NCBI GenBank assembly: GCA_934486635.1 | Contig: CAKSPZ010000001.1 | Span: 361,118 to 425,117, forward strand | Direction: 5' to 3' | Source: an uncultured Eubacteriales bacterium | GTDB lineage: Bacteria > Bacillota > Clostridia > Oscillospirales > Acutalibacteraceae | Length of the DNA stretch: 64,000 nt | Part shown: positions 22,234 through 31,948 of the stretch, one piece after another | Layout: every line of letters starts with the position of its first letter | How positions within the stretch are numbered: position 1 is the first letter of the stretch | Program-made: the position numbers and the translations under genes | The notes under the pieces: generated by a model | What the model saw: the letters and a program-made list of their open reading frames with translations, nothing else | Database searches by the model: none | Told to the model about the DNA's origin: nothing

Positions 22234-23220
22234 TTATATTTTATTCATCCAATTATTAAAAATAGATTTTTCAAATTTGTTTAATTTATTTAAATTTTTT
22301 ATATTGTATATACTTTCAGGAACGATTTCAATTAATCTTTTGTAATAAAGAACTCTATCTTTTTTATTTAACTTTCGGATATTTCTATTTATCATATGAG
22401 TAATTTTTTTTAATATCCAAAATCCATGTTCAGTAATATAGTTGTTACATTGCCAATGTTTACACAAATATTCAATATAAATTAAAGTATTATTAGATTT
22501 TTTCTTAATACCGGTTGAATGCTGAATGGAATAACAGTTTTTTCTATTATAGTGATAAAATTTATTTGATAAACTCATAATAATTTTTGCTTTTGGTAAA
22601 ACTATACTATTAAAACATTCATCATGATAACATGAAAGATTATCAGGTAAGTAAAAATTGTTTTCTTCAATAAATGAACGTCTATATAGTTTGTTCCATA
22701 ACATCATAGAACCAGGAATATCCAGAATATCGAACCCATTATAATAAATGTTATCATTAAATGAAAGTTTATCTTCACTAAACATTAAAATATCGACGTT
22801 TTGATTTATTGCTTTTTGGTAACTTACTTCATATGCATTTAATTCCAAAGTATCATCGGAGTCAACGAAAGTAATATATTCACCTTGTGCAAGACTTAAA
22901 CCAATATTGCGTGCATTTGCAGCGCCTTTATTATTTTGATTTATAATTTTTATTCTTTTATCAAGCTTAGAATATTTCTGTAAAATATCGAGTGAATTAT
23001 CTGTAGAACCGTCATTTATACATATTATTTCAATATTACTAAGAGTTTGATTAATAACAGAGGTAAGGCATTTGTCAAGGTAAATCGATGCGTTATATAC
23101 AGGAATAATAACGGAAAGTTTTATGTTGGATGTTTTAGAGTAGGCAAAAGAATAAAAGAAACTATTTGAAAAAAGAGAAAATAAAGTTAAACAATAAATA
23201 AAAATATATTTTAATTTCAT
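22234..23220 (-). CDS. GT2 family glycosyltransferase with a signal-peptide-like N-terminus
   Basis: 328 aa. Residues 1-28 are strongly hydrophobic and end SFFYSFAYSK, as in a secretory signal. The GT-A domain then starts at residue 34 with LSVIIPVYNASIYLDKC. The nucleotide-sugar site ICINDGSTDNS and the DxD-type FVDSDDTLE (about 118) are intact, and NAANARNIGLS-type residues are present. The C-terminal 130 residues are helical and basic, without membrane anchors. No RBS is visible before ATG 23220. The acceptor is unknown. It lies 14 bp from the UDP-glucose dehydrogenase, suggesting a common pathway using UDP-glucuronate or a related donor. Confidence 0.8.
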   Translation of the reverse strand: MKLKYIFIYCLTLFSLFSNSFFYSFAYSKTSNIKLSVIIPVYNASIYLDKCLTSVINQTLSNIEIICINDGSTDNSLDILQKYSKLDKRIKIINQNNKGAANARNIGLSLAQGEYITFVDSDDTLELNAYEVSYQKAINQNVDILMFSEDKLSFNDNIYYNGFDILDIPGSMMLWNKLYRRSFIEENNFYLPDNLSCYHDECFNSIVLPKAKIIMSLSNKFYHYNRKNCYSIQHSTGIKKKSNNTLIYIEYLCKHWQCNNYITEHGFWILKKITHMINRNIRKLNKKDRVLYYKRLIEIVPESIYNIKNLNKLNKFEKSIFNNWMNKI

Positions 23221-23242
23221 AAGTAAGACATAAAAAATAAAT

Positions 23243-24505
23243 TTAATTTTTTATATTTTTCCAGTAATTTTCAAAAGATAATTCAACTTTATTTTCTGAA
23301 GGAATATAATACTTTGTATTTTTTAATTCATCAGGTAAGTATTGCTGATTTACCCAATGATTTTTAAAATCATGAGGATAAATGTAATATTGACCTTTTT
23401 TCTGAACATCATTACCATCGCAATGATTATTTTGGAGATGTCGTGGAAAAGAATAAGTTTTTCCATGACTAATATCATTCATGGCAGCATTAATAGCATT
23501 ATGAGCAGAATTGGATTTTGGAGATAAGCTTACTAAAATAACAGCATTTGCGAGAGAAAGTCTGGCTTCAGGTAAACCGGTTTGTAAAGCAATATCTACA
23601 CAAGATTTTACTATTGGAATAACTTGAGGATAAGCAAGACCAACATCCTCACAAGCACATACCATGAGTCTACGGCATGCAGATAGTAAATCTCCACTTG
23701 AGAGTAACCTGGCTAAGTAATAAATTGCGGCATCAGGATCAGAACCTCTCATAGATTTTTGAAAAGCAGAAAGTGTATCATAATGCTCATCTCCTGATTT
23801 ATCATATCGAATAGTACCTGAACAATGTAATTGTTCTACAATATCCATTGATACAATTTTTTCTTTATTCACAACATTAGTTGAAAGATCGCAAAGTTCA
23901 AGGAAATTGATTGCACGCCGCACATCACCTCCAGATAAAGCTGCTATATAAGATAATGCTTCGTCTGATATTTTAAAGGATATTTTATTTTTAGATTCAA
24001 TAAATTTAACAGCACGTGTAAGAGCTTTTTTTATTTCGTTGTTAGATATTAGTTTAAATTCAAATATTGTAGAACGACTAATTATAGCACTGTATACATA
24101 GAAGGAAGGATTCTCAGTGGTAGAAGCAATTAAGGTAATTTTTCCGTTTTCTATGAATTCAAGTAACGTTTGTTGTTGTTTCTTGTTAAAATATTGTATT
24201 TCATCAAGATAAAGTAAAATTCCATTAGGAGCATTAAAGGTATCAATTTGAGCAATGATATCTTTTAAATCAGAAGTGGATGCAGTAGTTGCATTTAGTT
24301 TAAATAATTTTTTGTTAGACTTTTCAGCTAAAATTTTTGCAAGAGTTGTTTTGCCCACACCGGATGGACCATAAAATATCATATTAGGAATAGTTCCTGA
24401 ATTTATAATATTTCTTAAAAGTTTACCATTACCAATGAGATGTGTTTGACCCACCATATCGTCAATTGATGTTGGGCGTAATATGTCAGAAAGAGGAGAA
24501 GACAT
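23243..24505 (-). CDS. rarA: Replication-associated recombination protein A (RarA/MgsA, AAA+ ATPase)
   Basis: 420 aa, the normal length. Walker A YGPSGVGKTTLAK (about 45-57), Walker B LLYLDEIQYFN (about 98-108), sensor 1 STTENPSF, then the lid and the C-terminal tetramerisation domain (DGNDVQKKGQYYIYPHDF, typically before the last 60 residues). RarA acts at stalled replication forks, removes SSB and helps replication restart. It is read on the minus strand after glyA, with AGGACGG as weak RBS. Confidence 0.93.
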   Translation of the reverse strand: MSSPLSDILRPTSIDDMVGQTHLIGNGKLLRNIINSGTIPNMIFYGPSGVGKTTLAKILAEKSNKKLFKLNATTASTSDLKDIIAQIDTFNAPNGILLYLDEIQYFNKKQQQTLLEFIENGKITLIASTTENPSFYVYSAIISRSTIFEFKLISNNEIKKALTRAVKFIESKNKISFKISDEALSYIAALSGGDVRRAINFLELCDLSTNVVNKEKIVSMDIVEQLHCSGTIRYDKSGDEHYDTLSAFQKSMRGSDPDAAIYYLARLLSSGDLLSACRRLMVCACEDVGLAYPQVIPIVKSCVDIALQTGLPEARLSLANAVILVSLSPKSNSAHNAINAAMNDISHGKTYSFPRHLQNNHCDGNDVQKKGQYYIYPHDFKNHWVNQQYLPDELKNTKYYIPSENKVELSFENYWKNIKN

Positions 24506-24578
24506 TTTTTATATACCGTCCTATTTTTTATAATAATTAAAATTGTGCATTAAATGAAAAAGTAATCAAATTAATGTG

Positions 24579-25829
24579 TTAGTTGTATAAAGGATACTTT
24601 TCACAAATTTTATTTACTTCATTTTGTATATAAGATTTATTATTTTCAAAGTCTTTGATAGCAAGAGTAATAAATTGAGCAATTTCTTTCATTTCTTTTT
24701 TACCGAGACCACGAGTGGTAACAGCAGCGGTACCAATTCGTATACCACTTGTTATAAAAGGACTAAGAGGCTCGTTTGGAATAGTATTTTTGTTAACAGT
24801 AATGTAGACTTCATCAAGTTTTTTTTCTAATTCTTTACCTGTAACACCGGTATTTCTTAAATCTAAAAGTGCTAGATGATTATCAGTGCCACCGGAAACT
24901 AAAGTTATACCATTATCAATTAATGCTTGTGCCAAAGTTTTGCAATTTTCAATTACTTTTTTGTTATATGTTTTAAATTCAGGCTTTAGTGCTTCGCCAA
25001 AACAGACAGCTTTGGCAGCGATTATATGCATTAATGGGCCACCTTGTGTACCAGGAAAGACAGCTTTATCAATATTTTTTGCAAACTTTTCTTTACAAAG
25101 AATCATTCCGCCACGAGGGCCACGTAAAGTTTTATGTGTTGTAGTTGTGACGAAATCAGCCAATGGAACAGGACTTGGATGAAGACCGCTTGCAACTAAT
25201 CCTGCTATATGTGCCATATCAACCATTAAATAAGCGCCCACAGAATCAGCAATTTCCCTAAATTTTTTAAAATTGATGATTCTAGGGTATGCACTAGCTC
25301 CGCATACGATTAATTTTGGTAAAACCTTTTTAGCTATTTTTTCAACTTCGTCATAGTCGATTAAATGTGTATCAGGATTAACGCCATATTCTACAAAATT
25401 AAAGTATTTACCTGAGATGTTAACAGGAGATCCGTGGGTTAAATGACCACCTTCTGAAAGATTCATTCCCATCACAGTGTCACCTGGTTTTAAAATTGAG
25501 AAATATACGGCCATATTGGCTTGAGCACCGGAATGAGGTTGTACGTTAGCATATTCAGCGTCAAAAAGTTTTTTTGCACGTTCTTTAGCAATATCTTCAA
25601 TAACATCTACATAGTTGCATCCACCATAGTATCGTTTTCCAGGATATCCTTCTGCATATTTATTAGTAAGAATGCTACCCATCGCTGCCATAACAGCAGG
25701 GGAAACAATGTTTTCAGAAGCAATAAGTTCAAGGTTTCTTCGTTGACGCAATAATTCATTATTAATAGCGTCACCAATCATAGAATCATATTTAGATAGG
25801 AATTTTAGACTTTTTTTTACATAATTCAT
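24579..25829 (-). CDS. glyA: Serine hydroxymethyltransferase
   Basis: 416 aa from ATG 25829, because AAAGGAG lies 8 nt upstream. A GTG 9 nt further out overlaps that site. PLP enzyme converting serine and tetrahydrofolate to glycine and methylene-THF. Motifs: [13 protein letters not shown] at the N-terminus, [18 protein letters not shown], and the Schiff-base lysine in [13 protein letters not shown]. The C-terminal folate-binding part ([13 protein letters not shown]) is intact. It has its own consensus promoter, divergent from alr. Confidence 0.96.
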   Translation of the reverse strand: MNYVKKSLKFLSKYDSMIGDAINNELLRQRRNLELIASENIVSPAVMAAMGSILTNKYAEGYPGKRYYGGCNYVDVIEDIAKERAKKLFDAEYANVQPHSGAQANMAVYFSILKPGDTVMGMNLSEGGHLTHGSPVNISGKYFNFVEYGVNPDTHLIDYDEVEKIAKKVLPKLIVCGASAYPRIINFKKFREIADSVGAYLMVDMAHIAGLVASGLHPSPVPLADFVTTTTHKTLRGPRGGMILCKEKFAKNIDKAVFPGTQGGPLMHIIAAKAVCFGEALKPEFKTYNKKVIENCKTLAQALIDNGITLVSGGTDNHLALLDLRNTGVTGKELEKKLDEVYITVNKNTIPNEPLSPFITSGIRIGTAAVTTRGLGKKEMKEIAQFITLAIKDFENNKSYIQNEVNKICEKYPLYN

Positions 25830-25859
25830 GTACAACACTCCTTTTTGCTTTATAAATTA

Positions 25860-25888
25860 ATTATAATCTACGTATTTATTAATATCAA
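25860..25888 (-). promoter_or_regulatory. Promoter of glyA
   Basis: Minus strand TTGATA (25888-25883), a 17-bp spacer and TATAAT (25865-25860), about 30 bp before the start codon. Confidence 0.8.
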
Positions 25889-26046
25889 CCAATAATTTGT
25901 ACTATTAGTTATATTAAAAAATTAAATCACAGATATTTTTGTTATTATATTATATAAAAAGCAAAAAATTATTATGTGAAAAAATATATAAATTTACATT
26001 AGGAATAAAAAAATCATATTTTTTTATTATCAGTTTTATTTTTGTA

Positions 26047-26074
26047 TTGAAAATATTATTGATAAGACTATAAT
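26047..26074 (+). promoter_or_regulatory. Promoter of alr
   Basis: TTGAAA (26047-26052), a 16-bp spacer and TATAAT (26069-26074), about 42 bp before the GTG start. Confidence 0.7.
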
Positions 26075-26116
26075 GAATTATGATATAAATAAAAGAAAGA
26101 AGGTTCCAGAGATAAA

Positions 26117-27319
26117 GTGGATCATTTTTTAAAAAGGACATGGGCACAGATAGATTTAGACGCAATAAAGAATAATTATTTACAGGTGAGGAAGAGCATA
26201 TCTAAAGATGCAATGCTTTTATGCGTAATAAAAGCAGATGCTTATGGACATGGCGCAGTGGCTTTAGCTAATGAATATGAAAGATTAGGTGCAGATTGGT
26301 TTGCAGTGTCTAACCTTGAGGAAGCTTTTCAACTAAGAAATAATGGAATAAAAAAACCAATTTTAATTTTAGGATACACGCCTGCGAATATGGCATATGA
26401 ACTTGCAACTTTTAATATATCTCAAGCTGTTTTTTCAGAAACTTATGCAATGGAATTATCTAAATATGCTAAAAAAAGTGGAGTAAAAGTAAAAATACAT
26501 TTAAAAATTGATACAGGAATGAGTCGTATTGGTTTTGTTTTTAAAGACGTAAATAAGGACCAAAAAACTGTAGATGAACTTATTAAAGTTTGTAAACTTG
26601 ATAACTTAATTCCAGAGGGCATCTTTACACATTTTTCAGTAGCAGATGAAGGAGGTCAAAGTGTAGTTGTTACAGAAAATCAATTTAAAGCTTTTAAATT
26701 TGTTTGTGATACATTAAAAGAAAACGGTGTTAATATAAAAATTAGACATTGTAGCAACAGTGGAGGAATTTTAAACTACCCTGAAACTAATCTTGATATG
26801 GTGAGGGCAGGAATAATATTGTACGGACTATTTCCTTCTGATTATATAAAGAACAAACTAAATTTAATGCCAGCAATGAGTTTAAAAACAGTAGTTTCGC
26901 AGGTGAAAACAGTTCCTGCGGGTACAGCCGTTGGTTATGGTGGTACATATATAACAAGTAAGGAAACTAAAATTGCAACGGTTCCGATAGGTTATGCAGA
27001 TGGCTATTTAAGAGCTTTATCTGGTAAAGCAAGTATGATAATAAATGGTAAAAAAGCTCCGGTAATAGGCAGAATTTGTATGGACCAAGCAATGCTTGAT
27101 ATTACTGACATTGATGATGTAAAAGAAAACACAATTGTTACAGTATTCGGCAAAGATGGAGACCAAGAAATTAAAATAGAAGACTTATCAGATGCATTGG
27201 GAACAATAAGTTATGAACTTTTATGTTTAATAAGTAAAAGGATACCTAGAATATACATATATAATGGTCAACCTATAGGCCAATTAAATTATATTTGTCC
27301 TACTGAGGGATTTTGCTAA
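26117..27319 (+). CDS. alr: Alanine racemase
   Basis: 400 aa, GTG start. PLP-dependent interconversion of L- and D-alanine for peptidoglycan (and possibly spore-germinant control). The family signature with the PLP lysine is VIKADAYGHGAV (about 36-47). The TIM barrel contains LKIDTGMSRIGF and IRHCSNSGGIL. The C-terminal beta domain carries VGYGGTYIT and GRICMDQAMLDIT, including the conserved Asp and substrate-binding Met region. A terminator follows directly. Monocistronic. Confidence 0.95.
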   Translation: MDHFLKRTWAQIDLDAIKNNYLQVRKSISKDAMLLCVIKADAYGHGAVALANEYERLGADWFAVSNLEEAFQLRNNGIKKPILILGYTPANMAYELATFNISQAVFSETYAMELSKYAKKSGVKVKIHLKIDTGMSRIGFVFKDVNKDQKTVDELIKVCKLDNLIPEGIFTHFSVADEGGQSVVVTENQFKAFKFVCDTLKENGVNIKIRHCSNSGGILNYPETNLDMVRAGIILYGLFPSDYIKNKLNLMPAMSLKTVVSQVKTVPAGTAVGYGGTYITSKETKIATVPIGYADGYLRALSGKASMIINGKKAPVIGRICMDQAMLDITDIDDVKENTIVTVFGKDGDQEIKIEDLSDALGTISYELLCLISKRIPRIYIYNGQPIGQLNYICPTEGFC

Positions 27320-27324
27320 ATACG

Positions 27325-27358
27325 AAAAACGCAGAAACTTTTAGTTTCTGCGTTTTTT
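27325..27358 (+). terminator. Terminator of alr
   Basis: AACGCAGAAACT (27328-27339) pairs with AGTTTCTGCGTT (27343-27354), loop TTT, followed by TTTT. Confidence 0.9.
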
Positions 27359-27426
27359 ATATTTATCAATAATGGTTATTTTATTAAAATTGGGGGCATT
27401 TTTATTTTGAAAATGTAGGTTGTAAT

Positions 27427-27660
27427 TTATAAATTAAATTTATATCCACAATCTTGGCAAATACCAATAGTTTGATTTTTAAAATTTGTTTTGCCAGTTT
27501 CGTTGTGTTTACCTATTAACAACCAAAGTCCGCAAGTAAATATTATTAGAAAAAGTCGTCCTAGTGACCATAAGCATCCAGAACCTCTTACACTGGTTTT
27601 AGAACTTATTTGTTCTGTTGTTATATGTATTTTTGTACTGCCACATTTTGGACAAATCAT
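27427..27660 (-). CDS. Small zinc-ribbon membrane protein
   Basis: 77 aa. Two CxxC pairs (ICPKCGS at the N-terminus and ICQDCGYKF at the C-terminus) form a split zinc ribbon around one hydrophobic segment (LGRLFLIIFTCGLWLLIG). The RBS is AAGGAGG at good distance. Related small proteins occur in many Firmicutes and phages. Function is not known. Confidence 0.75.
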   Translation of the reverse strand: MICPKCGSTKIHITTEQISSKTSVRGSGCLWSLGRLFLIIFTCGLWLLIGKHNETGKTNFKNQTIGICQDCGYKFNL

Positions 27661-27694
27661 TAAATATTACCTCCTTATATAATAAAAACTTATT

Positions 27695-28222
27695 CTATAA
27701 ATTTATCGATATTTGTTTACCTTTAAAAAGATTAGGTTGATAAACTAATTTTAAACTGCTGTCATCTTTTGGAGTTTCGAAAATTATAGAGCCAGTTATT
27801 GTTCCTTGAGAAATTAATTCAGCACTGATAAATTTATCATCAAGCGAATATGTTTCGCCTGAAACAGATTCTTGAACTCCATTACTGGTTTGAATTTTAA
27901 ATTCGAGTGGGTTTACAGAAATATTTTCGTTTGAAACATTTTTTATTGTAACAGTTACTTTTATAAATTCCTTTCCAGAAGCAGGTTTAGAATATTGATT
28001 TCCCGTATTATAATTTTTTTGCACGTTTGTTAAAGTTATTTCTTCACCTTCAAAGTTTATTACATCTCCGGCTTTATATTCTAAATTTTCATTTTTAGAT
28101 GAGTCACTGTTAGAGGCAGGAGGTGCTTCTGTTGAGGACTCTTGTGATGAATTAGTATCACCACAGCCAACACAAGCAATAGATATTATAGCTACCATAA
28201 ATATGATTAAAATCTTCTTCAT
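27695..28222 (-). CDS. Lipoprotein with DUF4352-like domain
   Basis: 175 aa from ATG 28222 (AAAGGAGG 7 nt upstream). Lipobox ACVGC at residues 15-20 after a hydrophobic signal, then a Ser/Glu-rich linker to about 50. An immunoglobulin-like beta domain follows: ITLTNVQKNY, KEFIKVTVTIKNVSNENI and GTITGSIIFETP, the pattern of DUF4352/telomeric-repeat-like extracellular domains. It starts on the stop of the membrane protein gene (TAATG), so the two are coupled and probably act together at the cell surface. Confidence 0.8.
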   Translation of the reverse strand: MKKILIIFMVAIISIACVGCGDTNSSQESSTEAPPASNSDSSKNENLEYKAGDVINFEGEEITLTNVQKNYNTGNQYSKPASGKEFIKVTVTIKNVSNENISVNPLEFKIQTSNGVQESVSGETYSLDDKFISAELISQGTITGSIIFETPKDDSSLKLVYQPNLFKGKQISINL

Positions 28223-28593
28223 TATTTTTCCTCCTTTAAAGAATGTAATTTTACTTTTCGTTGCATAGCATAACCAATAAACCCGAAAATTAATATTGGA
28301 ACACTGAACATGAAGTATGGCAAAAATAAAAGTGCAGAAATAGCGTAAAGAATAGCTCCGACTAATGCAGCCCAATTAACTTTTATGAAAAAACCTATCC
28401 AAGCAAATAAAGCACCAATACCCAAAACAATCATATGTGGCATGACAATAGTGGTAGCAATTGTACTGCCAACGGTTTGTTCACTTGAACTTGATTGTGA
28501 TAATATGCCTGTAAAGTAACATACTAAATAAATAAAGTAAGCAGTTGCCAAAATTACCGAAATTAACAAGGTTTTACTTCTTTCTTGAAACAT
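28222..28593 (-). CDS. Small membrane protein, four helices, function unknown
   Basis: 123 aa with hydrophobic helices near 8-27, 46-68, 70-85 and 88-108, and a basic C-terminus (RKVKLHSLKEEK). The RBS GAGGAA lies before ATG 28593. It is first in a two-gene unit with the lipoprotein, and divergent from the XRE regulator across a palindromic operator. No family recognised. Confidence 0.7.
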   Translation of the reverse strand: MFQERSKTLLISVILATAYFIYLVCYFTGILSQSSSSEQTVGSTIATTIVMPHMIVLGIGALFAWIGFFIKVNWAALVGAILYAISALLFLPYFMFSVPILIFGFIGYAMQRKVKLHSLKEEK

Positions 28594-28679
28594 AAATAAT
28601 TCCTCTTTTCTTTTTATTATTTTTGCTAAGAATATATTGAAAATTTCACTCCTTTCATTAAATGATAAAAGCCCAAAAA

Positions 28680-28702
28680 CGTATTATAGTTTGTATAATA
28701 CG
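28680..28702. promoter_or_regulatory. Palindromic operator with divergent -10 elements
   Basis: CGTATTATA (28680-28688) and TATAATACG (28694-28702) around GTTTG. Because ATTATA is the complement of TATAAT, a perfect -10 hexamer is present on both strands. The site lies between the XRE regulator and the membrane protein/lipoprotein unit, and is probably bound by the regulator. Confidence 0.65.
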
Positions 28703-28766
28703 TACTAATTATATCACTTTGAACAATAATTTGCAAGTTTTTATAATAATTATAGGTGATTTTTAT

Positions 28767-29099
28767 ATGAAAAACTATAGTGTAGGTAATCGAATAAGAA
28801 AATTAAGGGTGCAAAAACACTTGTCACAAGAACAAGTGGCACTAAGAGCTGGAATAACAACGGCTTATTTAGGACAAATAGAAAGAGAAGAAAAAAACCC
28901 TACAGTAAAGTTAATTGAAAAAATTTCAAATGTTTTAGAATTATCTTTATCTGATTTGTTTTGTGACCAAGAACTAAATACAGAAAGTACTGATGGAGTT
29001 TTAGAAAATATAATTTTTGAGCTTAGGGCATTGTCAGAAAAAGATAAAAAGGAAATACTTGAAATAATAAAACATATTATTAAGATTAAAGACAGTTAA
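28767..29099 (+). CDS. XRE family transcriptional regulator (SinR-like HTH)
   Basis: 110 aa from ATG 28767, preceded by AGGTGA. HTH at residues 5-65: GNRIRKLRVQKHLSQEQVAL, then GITTAYLGQIEREEKNPTV, and the C-terminal helices ELRALSEKDKKEILEII. Divergently transcribed from the lipoprotein unit with a palindrome in between, so it is likely an autoregulated local repressor. The terminator stem includes its stop codon. Confidence 0.88.
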   Translation: MKNYSVGNRIRKLRVQKHLSQEQVALRAGITTAYLGQIEREEKNPTVKLIEKISNVLELSLSDLFCDQELNTESTDGVLENIIFELRALSEKDKKEILEIIKHIIKIKDS

Positions 29100-29123
29100 G
29101 TAATTAAACTTAACTGTCTTTAA
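29086..29123 (+). terminator. Terminator of the XRE gene at 28767
   Basis: TTAAAGACAGTTAAG (29086-29100) pairs with CTTAACTGTCTTTAA (29109-29123), loop TAATTAAA. Confidence 0.85.
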
Positions 29124-29290
29124 TAAATCAATGTAAGTTTTTGATTAAGTAATACATACGTATTGACTAAGTAAAAAGTCAGCTATTTTTAGCGGACTGT
29201 TTTTGTAATAATTAAAATAAGGCTGTACATATTCCTTTAAAGGTATTATAATAAGTAGTCGCTTATTTTTTTTGAATGGATGGTGTTTTA

Positions 29291-31054
29291 GTGAAAAAGA
29301 ATAAATTGACCAATAATAGTCAGTCATTTATGAAAGGAACTGTAATTTTAACAGGAAGTTTATTAGTTGTTAAGATTATGGGGATATTATTTAGAATATT
29401 TGTAACGGGTATGATTGGACCGACAGGTGCTACATATTTTACAGTAGCTTATGAAATATATAATCCACTTTTTGCTTTAGCAACTGCAGGGCTACCAATA
29501 GCAATTTCAAGAATGGTATCAGAGAATGTAGCTAAGGGCCGTTATAAAGATGTAAAAAAAATAAAAAAAGTATCAACTCCGATATTTTTACTTACAGGGA
29601 CAATAGGTTTTATATTAATGACTTTAGGTGCTTTTATAGTTCCTAATTTACCATTTGTTAATGTCCCAGGTGCAATTTATTCGGTAATTGCATTGTCTCC
29701 GACAATATTTTTTGCTTGTCTTATGTCAATATACAGAGGATATTATCAAGGGCTTAATAATATGATACCTACGGCAATGTCAGAAAACATAGAAGCAGGA
29801 TGTAAATTTTTTATCGGGTACGTATTATCCTATTCAATAATATATTTTGGAACAAAGGAATACTTATTAAATGGCACTTTTTTAGGAAAACCATATGATA
29901 CGCTTGAATTAGCTCAAACAGCTATAATGCCATTTGCATCGGCTGGAGCTATACTTGGAATATCAATAGGAGCAATGGCAGGATTTTTCTATTTGTTTTT
30001 AAGAGATAAATTTAAAGGAGATAAAATAACTGAAAAAGAAATATACAATTCTGAGCCGTCTCAAGGTTCCAAGAGCATAGCCAAAACTCTTGTAATGAGT
30101 GCATTACCGATTGGGCTAGGCGCTATAATTATGAATGTAGCAGGATTAATAGACACTACTTTAATATTACATAGAATACAACATATAATGAGTACGACAC
30201 CAAATGAATTACTATCAATATATGGCTCAAAAATAAGTAAGGCAGTCTTAAATAGTAAGGATGGCGTACATGGATTTTTAATGGGATGCTATTCATTTAC
30301 ATTACCAATAATGATGCTTGTCCCTGCAATAACTCAAGCCTTTGGAATAGTTGCATTACCAGCAGTTACGAGGGCATGGACAAAAAAAGATAATAGAAAA
30401 TTAAAAAACAGTATGGAAACAGTTATACGTATGACAATGCTTGTGACAATACCAGCAGGAATTGGAATATCTGCTATAGGTCCGGCGCTTTTAAGTATGA
30501 TTTATAGAAATAGACCGGATGCAGTAGGAATAGCATCTGGAATTATACCCATATTAGGGATAGCAACAATATTTACAGCAGCTAGTACACCTATTTGTAG
30601 TATGTTACAAGCAATAGGAAGAGTAGATTTACCTGTAAAGATAATATCAGTAGGGTTAATAATAAAAATATTGGTTAATTATTTATTGGTAGGTATTCCA
30701 AAGGTTAATATACAAGGTGCTGGCATTGGAACAATGGTAGGGTATGCTTTTATTTTTGTAACTTCAATGATTATGCTTTGCAGAGAAACAAAAATAGTTC
30801 CGGAATTTTTAGGAACTATAATAAAACCATTTGTAGCTTCATTGTTTTGTGGTGCAACAGCAGAAGTGTCAATAATGATATTAAGAGGAAAAATACCACT
30901 TATAGCAGCTATATTTTCATCAGTCGCATTATCAGTAATAGTTTATGTTTTAGCGTTATTTGCACTTGGAGCATTACGCAAAAATGATATAATTTTACTA
31001 CCTAAAGGAGAAAAGGTTGTAAAAACACTTGAAAAAATTAAACTGTTAAGATAA
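29291..31054 (+). CDS. SpoVB-like lipid-linked oligosaccharide flippase (MOP superfamily)
   Basis: 587 aa from GTG 29291 (GGATGGTG upstream). An ATG five codons earlier has no RBS. About 14 membrane helices in MVF/MATE-type order. The N-terminal motif FMKGTVILTGSLLVVKIMG and the conserved PTGATYFTVAYEIYN loop are typical of the stage V sporulation protein B group, which moves lipid-linked precursors for spore cortex peptidoglycan or polysaccharide. It heads the yab cluster, as in many Clostridia. Confidence 0.88.
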   Translation: MKKNKLTNNSQSFMKGTVILTGSLLVVKIMGILFRIFVTGMIGPTGATYFTVAYEIYNPLFALATAGLPIAISRMVSENVAKGRYKDVKKIKKVSTPIFLLTGTIGFILMTLGAFIVPNLPFVNVPGAIYSVIALSPTIFFACLMSIYRGYYQGLNNMIPTAMSENIEAGCKFFIGYVLSYSIIYFGTKEYLLNGTFLGKPYDTLELAQTAIMPFASAGAILGISIGAMAGFFYLFLRDKFKGDKITEKEIYNSEPSQGSKSIAKTLVMSALPIGLGAIIMNVAGLIDTTLILHRIQHIMSTTPNELLSIYGSKISKAVLNSKDGVHGFLMGCYSFTLPIMMLVPAITQAFGIVALPAVTRAWTKKDNRKLKNSMETVIRMTMLVTIPAGIGISAIGPALLSMIYRNRPDAVGIASGIIPILGIATIFTAASTPICSMLQAIGRVDLPVKIISVGLIIKILVNYLLVGIPKVNIQGAGIGTMVGYAFIFVTSMIMLCRETKIVPEFLGTIIKPFVASLFCGATAEVSIMILRGKIPLIAAIFSSVALSVIVYVLALFALGALRKNDIILLPKGEKVVKTLEKIKLLR

Positions 31055-31150
31055 AATAATGTTAAGTTATTTCTACTGTGGAAATATTAACAAATATAAG
31101 GATTTTAATTTGTTAATATCTAACAATCTTTAAAAAATGGTGAGAAAATA

Positions 31151-31885
31151 TTGGACTTTAAGAAAAAAAACAGATATACTATAGAAGATCTTTTAAAGAT
31201 TATAAGCATATTACATTCGCCCAACGGTTGTCCATGGTATAAAAAACAAACTCACGAAAGTCTTTATAATAATTTTATAGAAGAAACCTATGAAGTTTTG
31301 GAGGCAATAGATAAAAAAGACAATGAGCTTTTAAAAGAAGAGCTGGGGGATGTATTATTACAAGTAGTTTTTCATTCTCAATTAGAAAAAGAATGTGAAA
31401 ATTTTTCCTTTGATGATGTAGTTGATGGTTTGTGTAAAAAATTGGTATACAGAAACTCTCATGTATTTGCGGAACAAAAGGCAGCTGATGTGGATTAAGC
31501 TTTTGATTTATGGAACAGGATGAAAATGAAGTCAAAATTTCAAAAAACTCAAAGTGAATCAATGAAAAGTATATCAAAAACATTGCCTGAACTAATGCGA
31601 GCAGAAAAAATACAAGAAAAATCTAAAAAATTAAACATACAAAGACCCAATATAGACGATGACATAGATTATATTATGAAAAAAATGTTTAAATTAAAAA
31701 GTGAAAAAAATATTGAAAATGTTGGTCATATGATTTTTAGAATGGTTAATTAGGCACATAATATGGAAATCGATGCACAACGAGCATTGTCAAAATCAAG
31801 TGATGAATTTATTTCAAGAGTTGAAAAAATTGAAAACAAAAAAATAATAAATGATTCATTTGAAGAATATTTGTGGCAAGAATAA
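31151..31885 (+). pseudogene. mazG: mazG, nucleoside triphosphate pyrophosphohydrolase, two in-frame stop codons
   Basis: One continuous frame of 244 codons from TTG 31151 (GGTGAG upstream) matches MazG from start to end. The pyrophosphohydrolase motif NNFIEETYEVLEAID and EELGDVLLQVVFHSQL lie in the first domain, and EFISRVEKIEN at the end. It is cut by TAA at 31496-31498 and TAG at 31751-31753, with no frameshift. Flanking residues (AADVD stop AFDLWNRMK, and FRMVN stop AHNMEIDAQ) show where coding residues are expected. The N-terminal 115-residue product keeps one catalytic domain and could still be active. Sequencing error or stop read-through are alternatives to decay. Confidence 0.85.
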
Positions 31886-31948
31886 AATTAGTCAGTTCAC
31901 AAGGCCAATTGGTTTTGATGAATATATACAAAATGGAGGTAGTCTAAA

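Noticed and set aside
31275..31583. Minus-strand ORF across the mazG stop codon
   Set aside because: Antisense to the continuous MazG frame, no RBS and no recognisable family.
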